From positions 682,001 through 746,000 of the forward strand of contig NC_009046.1 in NCBI RefSeq assembly GCF_000209165.1: a stretch of 64,000 nucleotides of DNA, written 5' to 3'. Positions 40,905-51,200 of this stretch are shown one piece after another. The DNA is from Scheffersomyces stipitis CBS 6054 (lineage: Eukaryota; Ascomycota; Pichiomycetes; Serinales; Debaryomycetaceae). A model generated the notes under the pieces. That model saw only the letters and a list, made by a program, of their open reading frames with translations. It did no database searches and had not been told where the DNA came from. Each line of letters opens with the position of its first letter. The first letter of the stretch is position 1. The position numbers and the translations under genes are program-made.

Positions 40905-41822
40905 TTAAAATGGTTCTGTGAAGTCAGGGTCAGCACCCATTTTGCTGTAAGTTTGGCTCATACTTGCCGCACCTTTGGAAGGGTCCTTTCTATACGCCTG
41001 GTATTGTTCATTCAATTCTCGACCCAAGGCTTTTATATTAGCTTCACTGCTGCACTCGACAAAGAGATAGTATTCAATGGAATAACGAGGGTCTATTCTT
41101 CTGAAGAACAGGTCGATTTTTCGATCGGTTTTTGATCTAAACCGTTCAATATTACGTTTGCGGTCAGATGTTTTAAGAACCTTTCGATTTTTTCTAAATC
41201 CTTTGAAATAATTAACAATTTCCTCTGAAGCATTATAGTTATTTTCAATGTATTGGTTTATTTCTTTCAAAGTAGGTTTTCCCGATTCATTATGGATAAC
41301 ACTAGTTGTTTTCGACATCAATATGCGTTTGATTGAATCAGCCAAATATCTGTAGAATAATATTTTACTTGCTTTATTGTAACAAACTAATAGCATTGTG
41401 ACTTCCTTTATTGAATCAATATTGAAGTCATCAAGAATAATCTTTTTAAATGTTGGAAAACTGTCGAATATTTCATCAAGTACCAATCTGTATTTGGTAA
41501 TAGTTTTCGAACTACTATCCAAATTTGGCAAATTCTTAAGTTTCTCCTTATGGTCAATCATTTCAGGACTTACCAATTTTCGAATTTTCTTACTGGGAAT
41601 ACTAAATCTTTTGATTCCAAATTCATTCGCAACATCATCCAGCAGATCTTCTTCAGACTCCAGCGATGATTCTGAATTCGAGCCTTGATCTGATTCATTA
41701 CCAGCGTCTGTGGCGTCAACCTTTTCTATCTCTTTTGGTTCTTTGTTTAGAGCCACCTCTAGACTGAACATGTTAAGTAAGCACAGAATGGTTTTGTTTA
41801 GTTCATTAAACTTTTCGTTCAT
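40905..41822 (-). CDS. Unrecognised protein, second ORF of a TAATG-overlapping pair
   Basis: 305 residues, no family recognised. Begins MNEKFNELNKTILCLLNMF, then an acidic Ser-rich segment (about 35-65) and a basic helical domain (about 75-290) containing KTITKYRLVLDEIFDSFPTFKKI and RKVLKTSDRKRNIERFRSKTDRKIDLFFRRIDPRYSIEYYLF. The C-terminus is MSQTYSKMGADPDF. Its ATG overlaps the stop of the 82-codon ORF upstream on the same strand (TAATG), and the peptide on either side looks continuous in character, so the two may be one protein broken by a frameshift or a missed intron. Basic residues suggest nucleic-acid binding (inference only). Confidence 0.6.
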   Translation of the reverse strand: MNEKFNELNKTILCLLNMFSLEVALNKEPKEIEKVDATDAGNESDQGSNSESSLESEEDLLDDVANEFGIKRFSIPSKKIRKLVSPEMIDHKEKLKNLPNLDSSSKTITKYRLVLDEIFDSFPTFKKIILDDFNIDSIKEVTMLLVCYNKASKILFYRYLADSIKRILMSKTTSVIHNESGKPTLKEINQYIENNYNASEEIVNYFKGFRKNRKVLKTSDRKRNIERFRSKTDRKIDLFFRRIDPRYSIEYYLFVECSSEANIKALGRELNEQYQAYRKDPSKGAASMSQTYSKMGADPDFTEPF

Positions 41823-42070
41823 TACTCGTTAAGCCTTTCGAACTTCTGATCAAACTCACCCCTGAGGATGAAGGTTGATGTTTCATCCATCAAGACCTCG
41901 CGTTCAGTTGGAGTTTGAACTTTGATGAATTCATTTTTGAACTTGTCTTGAATTTGATCAGCTGAAGAGGAGGTCAATTTGATGGCTGCAATTTTGACTT
42001 CTAATCTGGGAGAATCCTGTTTCCTTAGTGGACTTTTATAGGCAAATGGATTTGGACCTTTAGTAATCAC
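41822..42070 (-). CDS. Unrecognised small ORF, first of the TAATG-overlapping pair
   Basis: 82 residues, MITKGPNPFAYKSPLRKQ to DQKFERLNE, ending in TAA that shares its last A with the ATG of the following ORF. Composition is protein-like (KIAAIKL, TPTEREVLMDETSTFIL). It most likely is the N-terminus of the same protein: one base of slippage near 41820-41826 would join the frames. A 62-nt intron (GTAATG donor at 41824, CAG acceptor at 41763-41765) would also restore a frame, but that donor is poor and the skipped DNA looks coding. Confidence 0.5.
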   Translation of the reverse strand: MITKGPNPFAYKSPLRKQDSPRLEVKIAAIKLTSSSADQIQDKFKNEFIKVQTPTEREVLMDETSTFILRGEFDQKFERLNE

Positions 42071-42407
42071 TAGAGAGCTATTTAATTCTGTTCAAACTAG
42101 AATGAATCGCATGGGGTTAGTACAGTCTTCTTGACCTATAATTTTGTCGGCGTTTAAACCAGTTATGGCCATTGAATACCAACCATTCTCTTGGGCATAT
42201 ATAAACATTTGACCCAGAATCCTGTACCTTATTTTCGATCAATTAAAGAAATTCACGTGACTATATTTGATAGCATTCGAAATAATCAGCATAACAAAAC
42301 TAACAATCTAATCTTCAATGTTTGATCTGCCTATTCCTTTTGCATCACTAAAACTGATGAGCATATGAAAGCTACCAGCATACCCTTAAAACCAGTAACT
42401 ATACACA
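42071..42407. other. Divergent intergenic region before DLT1
   Basis: 337 bp bidirectional promoter between the unrecognised ORF pair and DLT1. Nothing specific recognised. Confidence 0.45.
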
Positions 42408-43970
42408 ATGGATGTGGATCGAGTTTCCGGTCGAAGGGAGAACTATGATCTCAATTTCGAAGTTCATCCTCTCCAAGAGCCTCAATCTATTTTTTCAGAT
42501 AGTATTGTATCCCCTACATCCAGCAGACATGTGAACCGAGCGATCACTACCTATACAGCATTCAATGCCCCAAGAGAAAGAGCCAAAAAGATTTTCTATT
42601 TACCCAGAAGGATTTTCCAGTGGATCTACTCCATTTCGTTATTTCTCTTTGTCTGTTTGACCATAGCCTTCATAGCAGTGACTGTCATTGATGTGATAGT
42701 CCAGACGTCCGGAACGTCATTTTCTGGCATCAAAATGTTTATCGTGATCATTGTATGTGTTGTTTTTGTTGTTTTAGCGTTGTTTCTCTACTTTCTGAGA
42801 TTATATCAGTATCGAGTTTCGATGAATGACATCCCTTCAAAGTCGGTGTATATTCCGTTCAAAGACGACATGCCTGACGAGGTATTTGAGAGTATAGACG
42901 AAAAGCTTAGAGAATGTGTGGGTGAGATTAAAGTTAAGGCTGGACCCTTGTACAACGAAGATGTCATAAATTACCCTGGGGTATCACCTCCAGAGTATGT
43001 GCAGAATAGAAATAGATTACGAACAGCTACAGGCGAAGGATCACGCCTTCCACCAGAGTCAAACTACGAGGATGTGATTCGGAGTTTGGGCGATAAATTC
43101 CGCCACGACGGAAAGGTATTTACGCAAGTTGATCTTCCTGCGGACCTTTCGTTCCGAGAAATCGTCATATACTTGAAGGAGATTTTCATGAGCGAGGTGG
43201 ATGGAATTTCAAAGGAGAGGATCCCAAATCTAGAAAGAATCATCAAATTGTATGAAAAGTTCCGTTTTGGGTCAGAATTGATAAAAGAGGGAGACTTGTT
43301 TGAATTCATGTTAGAGTTTGATAAGTTGGGACAGATATGCCAGAGTAACTATGAGATAAAGCTTCCCAAGTCACGAAGAATATCCAGAAACCGACTGCTG
43401 CGAACACTCGATGACATTCTTGACAATTCTATCTATCATCGTGGATCGATCCCTCAGTCAGATATGGCATATTATCACAGCGAGGCTTTGGGAGAGTCAG
43501 ACGAGGAAAGAGAGTACGATCATTTTTACGCGAATAGCGACTTGTCAACTCCACAATTCTATCACCAGGCACCAGAGGCCGAATTTTACGATCACATTAA
43601 TGAAGACACCGAGTCTTCTGACTCGGTGATTCAATCCAAAGACATGTTGGTAACGGACATGCTTGATACTTCCAGAACTACAGGCTCAGCTTCGCTTTTA
43701 AGACGTCCATCCAGTTTCAGTAGCTCACGACTGGTTATTCGTAATAAATTGTCACTAGCAGCGACAGAACTGTCTTTTGACAGACAGCGAGATCAAGACA
43801 GGGATTCTATAAGAAATAGCAAGAGATACAGTGGCTATATGAGCGATAGTGAAAATGACGAAGACCCCAATGAATTTTACCGCTTCCGGCGGCAACCACG
43901 TTCGCTGCAGCCGGAGTCCATACTAAACAAGGTTACGTTCAGCAGTCTGCGTTCGCCGGAAAAGAAATAG
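42408..43970 (+). CDS. DLT1: Dlt1-like (defect at low temperature) membrane protein
   Basis: 520 residues (yeast Dlt1 342; the excess is a long polar C-terminal tail). Two close membrane helices, about 72-98 and 108-131, form a hairpin after a basic stretch. A soluble domain follows (about 140-330), containing PLYNEDVINYPGVSPPEYVQNRNRLRTATGEGSRLPPESNYEDVIRSLGDKF and QVDLPADLSFREIVIYLKEIF, which I associate with the Dlt1 family. The tail (340-520) is Ser/Asp/Arg-rich with several RRPSSFSS-type kinase-site-like motifs. Molecular function is unknown; the yeast mutant is cold-sensitive. Linkage in this window with MGR3 and an SRAP gene, all on the same S. cerevisiae arm (YMR114C, YMR115W, YMR126C), gives modest support. 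Confidence 0.62.
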   Translation: MDVDRVSGRRENYDLNFEVHPLQEPQSIFSDSIVSPTSSRHVNRAITTYTAFNAPRERAKKIFYLPRRIFQWIYSISLFLFVCLTIAFIAVTVIDVIVQTSGTSFSGIKMFIVIIVCVVFVVLALFLYFLRLYQYRVSMNDIPSKSVYIPFKDDMPDEVFESIDEKLRECVGEIKVKAGPLYNEDVINYPGVSPPEYVQNRNRLRTATGEGSRLPPESNYEDVIRSLGDKFRHDGKVFTQVDLPADLSFREIVIYLKEIFMSEVDGISKERIPNLERIIKLYEKFRFGSELIKEGDLFEFMLEFDKLGQICQSNYEIKLPKSRRISRNRLLRTLDDILDNSIYHRGSIPQSDMAYYHSEALGESDEEREYDHFYANSDLSTPQFYHQAPEAEFYDHINEDTESSDSVIQSKDMLVTDMLDTSRTTGSASLLRRPSSFSSSRLVIRNKLSLAATELSFDRQRDQDRDSIRNSKRYSGYMSDSENDEDPNEFYRFRRQPRSLQPESILNKVTFSSLRSPEKK

Positions 43971-44222
43971 GTCCGGCTGCAAATCTTCAAGCCTCTACGA
44001 TTTCACGTAATTAATACCCCCCTTCACACGTAATTAATGCTACTATACTATAATAGTTAATGTTGCTTGATAATAACCTATTTATTAATGCCCAATATAC
44101 AATGCCCCTTAATTCCAGATCGGATCGGATCAGATCACCACTTGAAATGTCTAAAAACTGCAAATATCAAAAACCTAGAAGTACAAAATCAAAAATTATG
44201 TCAACCCTTAGAAGTCGTACGA

Positions 44223-44561
44223 TCAATTCTGACGAGGCTCTACTACTCCATCGTGAATAAAATAATATACAATCGTGCCATCGTCATTGACGATTCCTAT
44301 AGTTACACGACGGGGCCGTTGCTGGTCCAATCTCGCTATGGCAGAAAACCAATTCGCTATCTCGGAAACAGAGATGGAGCTATTTTGAATTAATGATCGT
44401 GGTACTACCCATTCCTTTTGATTTTTCAGATCTGATGAGCTTAGCTTCGAAGGAGGAATCCCTGAAACGAAAGTAACGTCCCCGTCCACGTCATGTAGCC
44501 GCACACCTGTCCACAAGTTGTAGTGGACGAGATTTGTGTGCACCTGTTCACCAAGAGACAT
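44223..44561 (-). CDS. SEN15: tRNA-splicing endonuclease subunit Sen15
   Basis: 112 residues (yeast 128). Matches the Sen15 layout: N-terminal helix VHTNLVHYNLWTGVRLHD, a central PPSKL segment, and the C-terminal beta-strand block RRVTIGIVNDDGTIVYYFIHDGV, close to the SINDDGTVVFY(K)-type motif that contributes to the Sen2-Sen15 interface. Sen15 is a structural subunit of the Sen2-Sen34-Sen15-Sen54 enzyme that excises introns from pre-tRNA, on the mitochondrial surface in yeast. Start is the first ATG; no intron is needed. Convergent with DLT1. Confidence 0.85.
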   Translation of the reverse strand: MSLGEQVHTNLVHYNLWTGVRLHDVDGDVTFVSGIPPSKLSSSDLKNQKEWVVPRSLIQNSSISVSEIANWFSAIARLDQQRPRRVTIGIVNDDGTIVYYFIHDGVVEPRQN

Positions 44562-45867
44562 CGGTCAAGGAAAGAATTAGGATTAGAGAAACTAAAAGTA
44601 GTATTCTAGTTATTAAAAGCTAGTAGATGTCGTGGTGATATTTCAAGAAATGTCGCGCAGGTCACCTGACCGCAGTTAAGAGCTTATGTCCTGGTAAGGC
44701 TGCTGTCACCAATTACTATTTCCACTAATGGTATACTGGTTGCATACCACATTGCAACCGTCTAGAAAATGTGGAGACTCCTACAAATTACCACACGAGG
44801 CGAATGGCTGAACGAGAAGACGACAAACTTATCGATGGTGGAACATTCCTGGCAATTAAAATCATATATTTTATAGGCACTAAGAAAATATCACGAACAA
44901 TAGGGTCTTCTAGAAATCTGTGGAGTCAATATTTCAGCTTCACAATTGAATCAACTCGCAATTCAGATTAATTTTATAGGCTCCCAAGTAACCACAGGCA
45001 TCGTAGGCACTCTCAGTTATTTTTGATAAGGCAAACTAAAATAAAAATTGCCTACATGGTTCAGGGGTAGACTAAATGTGAAGGGAAAGGGTCTGCATTG
45101 TGGGAGGGTCTGGGAACTGAAATTACTGGAAACGTAAGAGTAAAATATCTGAAAACGCAACACGTTCAATTAATTTCAGTAGGGAGCGTAGTTCACAGCG
45201 AACATTGCCAGAAACAATAGGAAGATCGCCAACAATGGCTCAAACAATATGTCAAAGCAATAAAGAGGAAATTCTTAAGCACCTTTCTAAAATTCCCTGC
45301 GAAGACAGTAAGAGGTCCCTTTCACCTGGTCCAGGCTCGTAGAATTTAACCTCATTGGGCGATGGCACCCATGAACATACAAATGGAAAAGATAGAGGGT
45401 TTTAGTCTCCTTTCGTTAACAATGGGGCGGTTTATTGCCTTTCCTGCGTGGTCAGAAATTTGTCGACCGATAGTGCTGTGATTTGCATTGGCGTCGTGAT
45501 TGGTAGTAGCGTCAAGAGTGATTAGTTAGAGAATTGCAGCTGAGGCAACCGTTATTTTTGTTAGGCACGGATGAAGACATTTGATTTTCCTACAGTGTTA
45601 TTTTCTCGGTTTACACCACTTTTGCTGGTGATAATGGTGACTTTATAAATTTAAATAAGTTCGATTTTTTTTTTTCACTCTTTAATCTTGCATGTATGGC
45701 ACTTGCATTTGAAAGAACCGATTTATGACTAGACTAGACATCGTTGGGCCGTATAAATAGTATTTACTATCCCAAATTCCACCTGTCAGCAATAAAATTC
45801 CGGAGCCTGGCATTTTTCAATTTCACCCTACAACCGAATTTTTGATTCAGAGATAACCCGCTCAGCC
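44562..45867. other. 1.3 kb intergenic region upstream of the globin gene
   Basis: Between divergent SEN15 and the globin gene. No ORF with coding character and no tRNA boxes (a TGGTTCAGGGGTAG stretch near 45057 lacks a following B box). Ends with a poly-T run (45666-45676) and a TATA element before the globin. Such a long upstream region suggests regulated expression. Confidence 0.5.
45752..45759 (+). promoter_or_regulatory. TATA box of globin gene
   Basis: TATAAATA 109 bp upstream of the globin ATG; consensus match and usual yeast spacing. Confidence 0.55.
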
Positions 45868-46914
45868 ATGCAATCTCAGGATCTGGTGTCCATTTACTCC
45901 AATAAATCCACCATATCACGGTTGTCGAGCCTAGGGAGACCCAAACTCTTTGGCGAACATTTCAATCGATACACAAACAATATCTCCAAGCACACTAGCC
46001 ATGAGAGCATACAAGAAGAACCCACAAACTATGCTCTCCAACGAATTGATACCCGCAAGTCTGTAGAGTCACTCAACCATGTCTTGGCCCATTCACAGTA
46101 TCGTGTTTCTTTGCATCTAACTACCAGTGAAATATCATTGATCCGATATACCTGGAACAAAATGCTTCTCGACGATCCAATCGAGAAACAAAGCACCTTC
46201 AGAAACATTCCTGGCGCATATCCTGTTGAGCAGGAAATTCCCAAACACAAACAGCCAGCTACATCCGCACTGTCTATAGCCAGTTCACTTTTCTGCCGTC
46301 AGTTCTATGACAATTTGTTAATGCTGAAACCAGATCTCGAAGAAATGTTTCCCTCCATCAGACACCAGGCTGTACAATTTGCCGGGGTGATGGCCATGAC
46401 GATTAGCCAGCTTGAGGATTTGACTTTAATGGACGAGTACTTGATGAAACTAGGCAAGAGGCATTCAAGAGTATTAGGCATAGGCAGTGACCATTTCGAG
46501 CTTATGGGCGAGGTATTGATCCTCACGTTTCAGGAGAGATTTGGCACTAGGTTCACACAGGAACTTGCCGTGTTGTGGATCCGTCTATACTTGTATTTGG
46601 CAAATACGTTGCTACAATTTGGCGTAGACCCTGTAATGAGATTGCCCCTGGATTTGCTGGTCGAGCTGGAGTTCAACAAGATCCGGACCATGTCCAGCGT
46701 GAGTTCGCTCATGAACGAAAGACCATCTATAAGTACGAGCGTTACATCGTTGGCATCTACAGAAACTAATACTACACAGGCTGGCTCGGTACCGCATAGC
46801 CAAAAGAGCAGCCCTATGAAAACCATGCCCGGTTCAATGTTGAAAGCAGAACGTGTGCATTCTCTTGGAATGGACAGCATAAGAAAGAAGAAGAAAGACT
46901 GCGTGATACAGTAG
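45868..46914 (+). CDS. Globin-domain protein with C-terminal CaaX motif (YNL234W-type)
   Basis: 348 residues. A globin fold spans about 83-252: LTTSEISLIRYTWNKM (A helix), SIASSLFCRQFYDNLLMLKPDLEEMFPSIRHQAVQFAGVM (B-E helices, RHQ at 165-167 in the distal E7 area), LMKLGKRHSRVLGI with H199 as the proximal F8 histidine, and GSDHFELMGEVLILTFQERFG (G helix). A 27-residue insert lies between the A and B helices. The tail (275-348) is Ser/Thr-rich and ends KKKKDCVIQ: a polybasic run plus CaaX box (C345), predicted prenylation (Gln at X suggests farnesyl). The yeast relative YNL234W is a heme-binding globin linked to sensing or stress, and the neighbours BNI4, CSL4 and PDR16 occur in the same order there, so the call is firm; membrane anchoring is inference. 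Confidence 0.88.
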   Translation: MQSQDLVSIYSNKSTISRLSSLGRPKLFGEHFNRYTNNISKHTSHESIQEEPTNYALQRIDTRKSVESLNHVLAHSQYRVSLHLTTSEISLIRYTWNKMLLDDPIEKQSTFRNIPGAYPVEQEIPKHKQPATSALSIASSLFCRQFYDNLLMLKPDLEEMFPSIRHQAVQFAGVMAMTISQLEDLTLMDEYLMKLGKRHSRVLGIGSDHFELMGEVLILTFQERFGTRFTQELAVLWIRLYLYLANTLLQFGVDPVMRLPLDLLVELEFNKIRTMSSVSSLMNERPSISTSVTSLASTETNTTQAGSVPHSQKSSPMKTMPGSMLKAERVHSLGMDSIRKKKKDCVIQ

Positions 46915-48278
46915 AGATACGAGAAGAGAAGAGAGCGAAGAGAGCGAAGACAAAGGACCAAAAGACAAACTAGGATCAAGCAACCAGGAGGCAAGATAGT
47001 GGCAATTGCTGCGAATGCCTGCAATACGATACGGACCGTCCCCGGTTTCAATTGTGTTTTAGATCTATGTTGAAGCTGATTGGCGTATTTGCATCTAGAC
47101 TTCTGAAAGATTTGCGAAAAGTGGATTTTTCATCTCGATTTCAGCGTGACATCTGAATCTTAACTTCATTTACAAAGACATCCCCCCCTAATTACAGAAT
47201 CGCATGGTGATAGAGCAAGAATCTGTAGCAGTATGTGAGACCAGATTAGCACATTCTCGCATCAGGGCACTTCTACACCGTTTTTCACGTCCTGCACGCA
47301 CCGGGCATGCGCAGGGGTGTTGATAAATTTTTACTTGACGTGGTGCGACGCGTCTTCATGTTTAATAAATTTTTTCCGCCGGCTGGAAAATTCGCAAGCA
47401 TAACGACTGAATAGATAAACTGTACCATAATGTATAATAAGAGTAATACAAATAGCATACCAACAGCAGAGATAGCCGGATCTGTTGCGAGCGATAATCT
47501 CACCGGCAACAATAGACGAGTAGGGAGTTGACAAGTGCCAATCGCAGATGGTCAAGGCTCACTAGACAATGGTGAGACTGTAGAATGTACAGTGCTACCT
47601 GAAACAAGCTGGACACCATTGTCGAAATAACGCGTTTCCCGACTAGCAATCGGCAACCTTGACAAGACCAGCCTCCCCAAGGGATACGGGAAGTCACAGG
47701 ACCGCACAGACACGTCGGTCTCGCCACAACACGCCCGCTAGTACTGTGCAACTCTGCTACCGGAACAGGACTAGACTTGGTTAATCACCACTTGAACGCC
47801 GCTCCACACCACAGTGTTGCTGGCTTCGATATGACACAATGCTGTTCATATAGGGAGAATCGGTGTTTCTGCTGACGCGCAATGGCCATTTGGCTCCTTT
47901 AGGCAAAAACCTACACGGTTTGCATGTCATGTAGCGAAGCGAAAGGAGGGCTCTGCATGGATGCGATTGACTTTTCAATTTCAGAATTTGACACTGGAGG
48001 TTTATATAGTCGTTTGAGGTGGATAAGAGCTGATGCTGGTACAGTTTTGTTATTCTGATATCGCCCTATCTATTTATTCTTTTGTTCTTATGGTTGTATA
48101 CTTATAATAATAGTGACATTTACAAATTATTGATAATCAAGTACCTCCCTTCGAGACTACTGTCCTCTTTATCTATCCCATACATACCAAATTTTTTTGC
48201 TAAACTTTTTTCAGCTTCTTTCAGCTAATTTTCAGTTTCACTTTCATCTAGGGCCCAAAGTTACAGCATACCATAGTC
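46915..48278. other. 1.36 kb intergenic region upstream of BNI4
   Basis: No convincing gene on either strand. Two MCB-type ACGCGT hexamers (47348-47353 and 47629-47634) lie 0.6-0.9 kb before the BNI4 start, and a TATATA near 48003 lies about 275 bp before it. The proximal leader is T-rich. Long promoters like this accompany cell-cycle-regulated bud-neck genes. Confidence 0.5.
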
Positions 48279-51200
48279 ATGTCCAACGACCTCGAGGAGT
48301 TTCTCCTCAACGACAACTTCTATTCGGGTCCGGCCAACCCCACCAAACACATCAACAACTTCCGCAACTCCATCCATATCAAGAATCTGATTTCGTCAAA
48401 GTCGCTCAACAAGTCTTTGCTATCACCAAGCGAGAAGACGGGTTTCATGAAAAGCTCTCCTTCCATGAAAGCCTTGGAAAGCATTCTCAATGACAAAAGC
48501 GATTCAGGCTATCCTTCTGTTAAAGGAGCTCCTCCCATCATCGAAGAAGAGCCAGAAGAGCTGCCAGCTTTGCTATCCACTGAAAGAATGCCCACAAACC
48601 ATTTCCAGGCTTCTCACGCAAGCCATGGAAGCAACTCAGGCTCTTCTGCGGTCACCGCCAACACTGTCTCCAGCACCGTTGGCACAGTCAGCACTGTCGC
48701 CACTTCTGAAAGCCTTGTCCACGAAAAAGACCATGGCGTCTCTCTTGGCTCTCAGTACACTTTGCACAATCCTTCAGTACATTCCATCCAGCTGTTTGAA
48801 ACAGCCAGATCCACCCAGAGCCAGATCGTGGAGCCCCAGTCAGAGGCCCAGTCTACAACAACTTCGCACAAACGGTATCCTTCAACTATAGACGAGTCTT
48901 CGGGCTACACTACAGACGACACACCCGTGTTGGCACAGCCAGCTACGTTCCACAACATCAAGACCATCTACTACAACTCGCCGCAGTTGAAGATAGTAGA
49001 ACATAAAGTGGAGGACGACACCTTGGTAGAAGAGGAGTCAAAAGCTGCTGCTCCCTCTAATGCTACATCTACCACTATTCCTCCAAAAAGAAACAAGGAT
49101 ATACAGACTATAAATATTGAAGACAATTCTGAGACGAGCAGCACGAAGAAGGCAAAAAGAGAGAGTTTTCTTATGGCTAGTGGATTCAGCAAGGATGATA
49201 GCGAAAGAGTTGATTACAGAAAAACGACTCACAAAAATAATATTTCCTACCCAGATAATATGAGTGAAAATTTCAGGACTCGCGATAAAAATAGACATAA
49301 AAATAGCCGGGAAAATTTCGCATCTAATGAGACCACAGCTAAGACCACCAGCGAAACGGTCACGCAGGGTTCAATTGCTCCCATTGTAAACGAAAGTGTC
49401 AAACCCTTGGATTCCATAAAAGCACAAATCCCCGCTGCTGCCCCCACAGACACACACGCTGTAACAGCCAATGCCCCGCGCTTTATCCAGCCTGTAGTAA
49501 ATTTTGCTCATAAATCCTTGGGTGCGAAAAAGCCACAAAATTTCTCCACCGACGATCCCGCTTCCACGACACCGTCTGGCGAAGGAGTTATTTCTTCTAC
49601 CAACAGTACTATTTCAACTGCTCCTGTCACTGCTACTTCCACTAGTGGTACTCGTTCGCTACTTCCACCGGCTCCTCTTCTGAAGCCTGCCCTCCACCAA
49701 CTCCAACCACCACCAGACTTCGCACTGAAAAATCGCCGGATCGGGCCAAGCAAAGAATTTCACGAGAGTCAGCTGGGTCAAACACAAGACGAAAGTCTCC
49801 AAAATAACCTAAACCAAACCCAATCTTCTCTTCCTCAAACTCGTTCGCTCCTCGATTCCCCCAATCCTCAAGAGACACTCGCTTCTTCACCCCGTCGATC
49901 CCCACACATCAGATCCAACTCTGCCTTCTCGCTTTCGCTCAGCAAGCCGTTCACGTCTAACAAAAACCCCTCTAGTCCAGCTCTATCCTCACACCGTAGA
50001 AGCAATACCGTTGGCGATATTCCGTCTGTGGCAATGCTGTCTACCGCCACTCTTGCGGCCGAACCGGCAACTTCAAAGAAGTTCAGCTTCAAGGCTCTAT
50101 TTAAGCTGAAGTCAAAGAACCACCTGCTTAATGATCCTAACATAAATCTCAACATTGCAACATACTCAGCATCTAATCCGAAAAAGTTGAGTTCAAAGTC
50201 GTACTCTTCCCCAAACATCTCTACAATTGGAGAAAAGACCAAGCCTAAACCCTCTGTTCCAACTCCATCGAGCTCTTCCGGCTCACTCTTGAACGTATTC
50301 AAGAAAAACAAGTCGGTAGACAACTTGACAAAGTTGAAAGCTAAGCAGAATAAACACGAGGCATCTCAGGCTTCAAAGAAGCCCAAGATCAGCGCCAAGT
50401 CTAATAAGAAGAGCGTCGAGGTGGAAAAGCCCATAGGTTCTGGCTTGAGCCCGGATCCCGAACAGACTCTTAAACACGGTATATCGAACGTCAACTTCAT
50501 AAGGGAAGTCAGCGACGAGGATATCGATATCCCTCTCATACAAGAAGTCCAAGTTCAACATCCAGTAGCACCAGCTGCTACAATTAGAATACCAGAGTTT
50601 GTTCCAGAGTATTCTGCTGCTCCTGTAGAAGATCCAATCAGCGACGAGGAAACAGCTTATGATGAGCATAATTTGTTGCTCCACCCTCCAACAAAGCTTC
50701 AAAACACGCGATTTGGCGAGGAAATGAAGCTTGTGGGTGAAGACTATGGCTCTCCCTTCGTTGTTACATATAATAGCACTCAAAACTCTCCAGAAAAGAG
50801 ACTTGAGGTACCTGCTTCTGGCATTCATTTGCACGATTCAGTCAGGGACGAAGTATCGAAGTCGCAGCAGTTATTGGGAGAAGCTTTGTTTCCCAAGTCT
50901 CTAAGTGCTCAAGAAGTTGAAAGTATTGTTTCATTGGAAAGGTCTAGGTCTATGAGGTCTATCAAATCCAGCAAGAGAAACTCGTTTATCAACTATGATG
51001 GCAATAATGAAAATGTCATCCACTACAACGGCCCCGCATCATCTCCTGCCCCTTCGGGAATTGGCCGTTCCAATAGCATCTTGAAGAACTCAAATTCCAG
51101 AAGGAACTTGGCTAATGATATCAACAATTCCATTGATGCTGCCTTCGTCGCGACTGTGAGTGCCACTCCACCGCTAGCTCCGCAGTCGACATTTGCTCCC

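Noticed and set aside
41763..41824. 62-nt intron joining the two overlapping ORFs on the minus strand
   Set aside because: Restores frame on paper, but the donor GTAATG is far from the GTAWGT/GTACGT seen elsewhere, no TACTAAC is present, and the removed DNA looks coding. Kept only as an alternative in the findings.
45050..45130. tRNA-like TGGTTCAGGGGTAG stretch
   Set aside because: Resembles an A-box region but no GGTTCGANNCC B box or acceptor-stem pairing follows.
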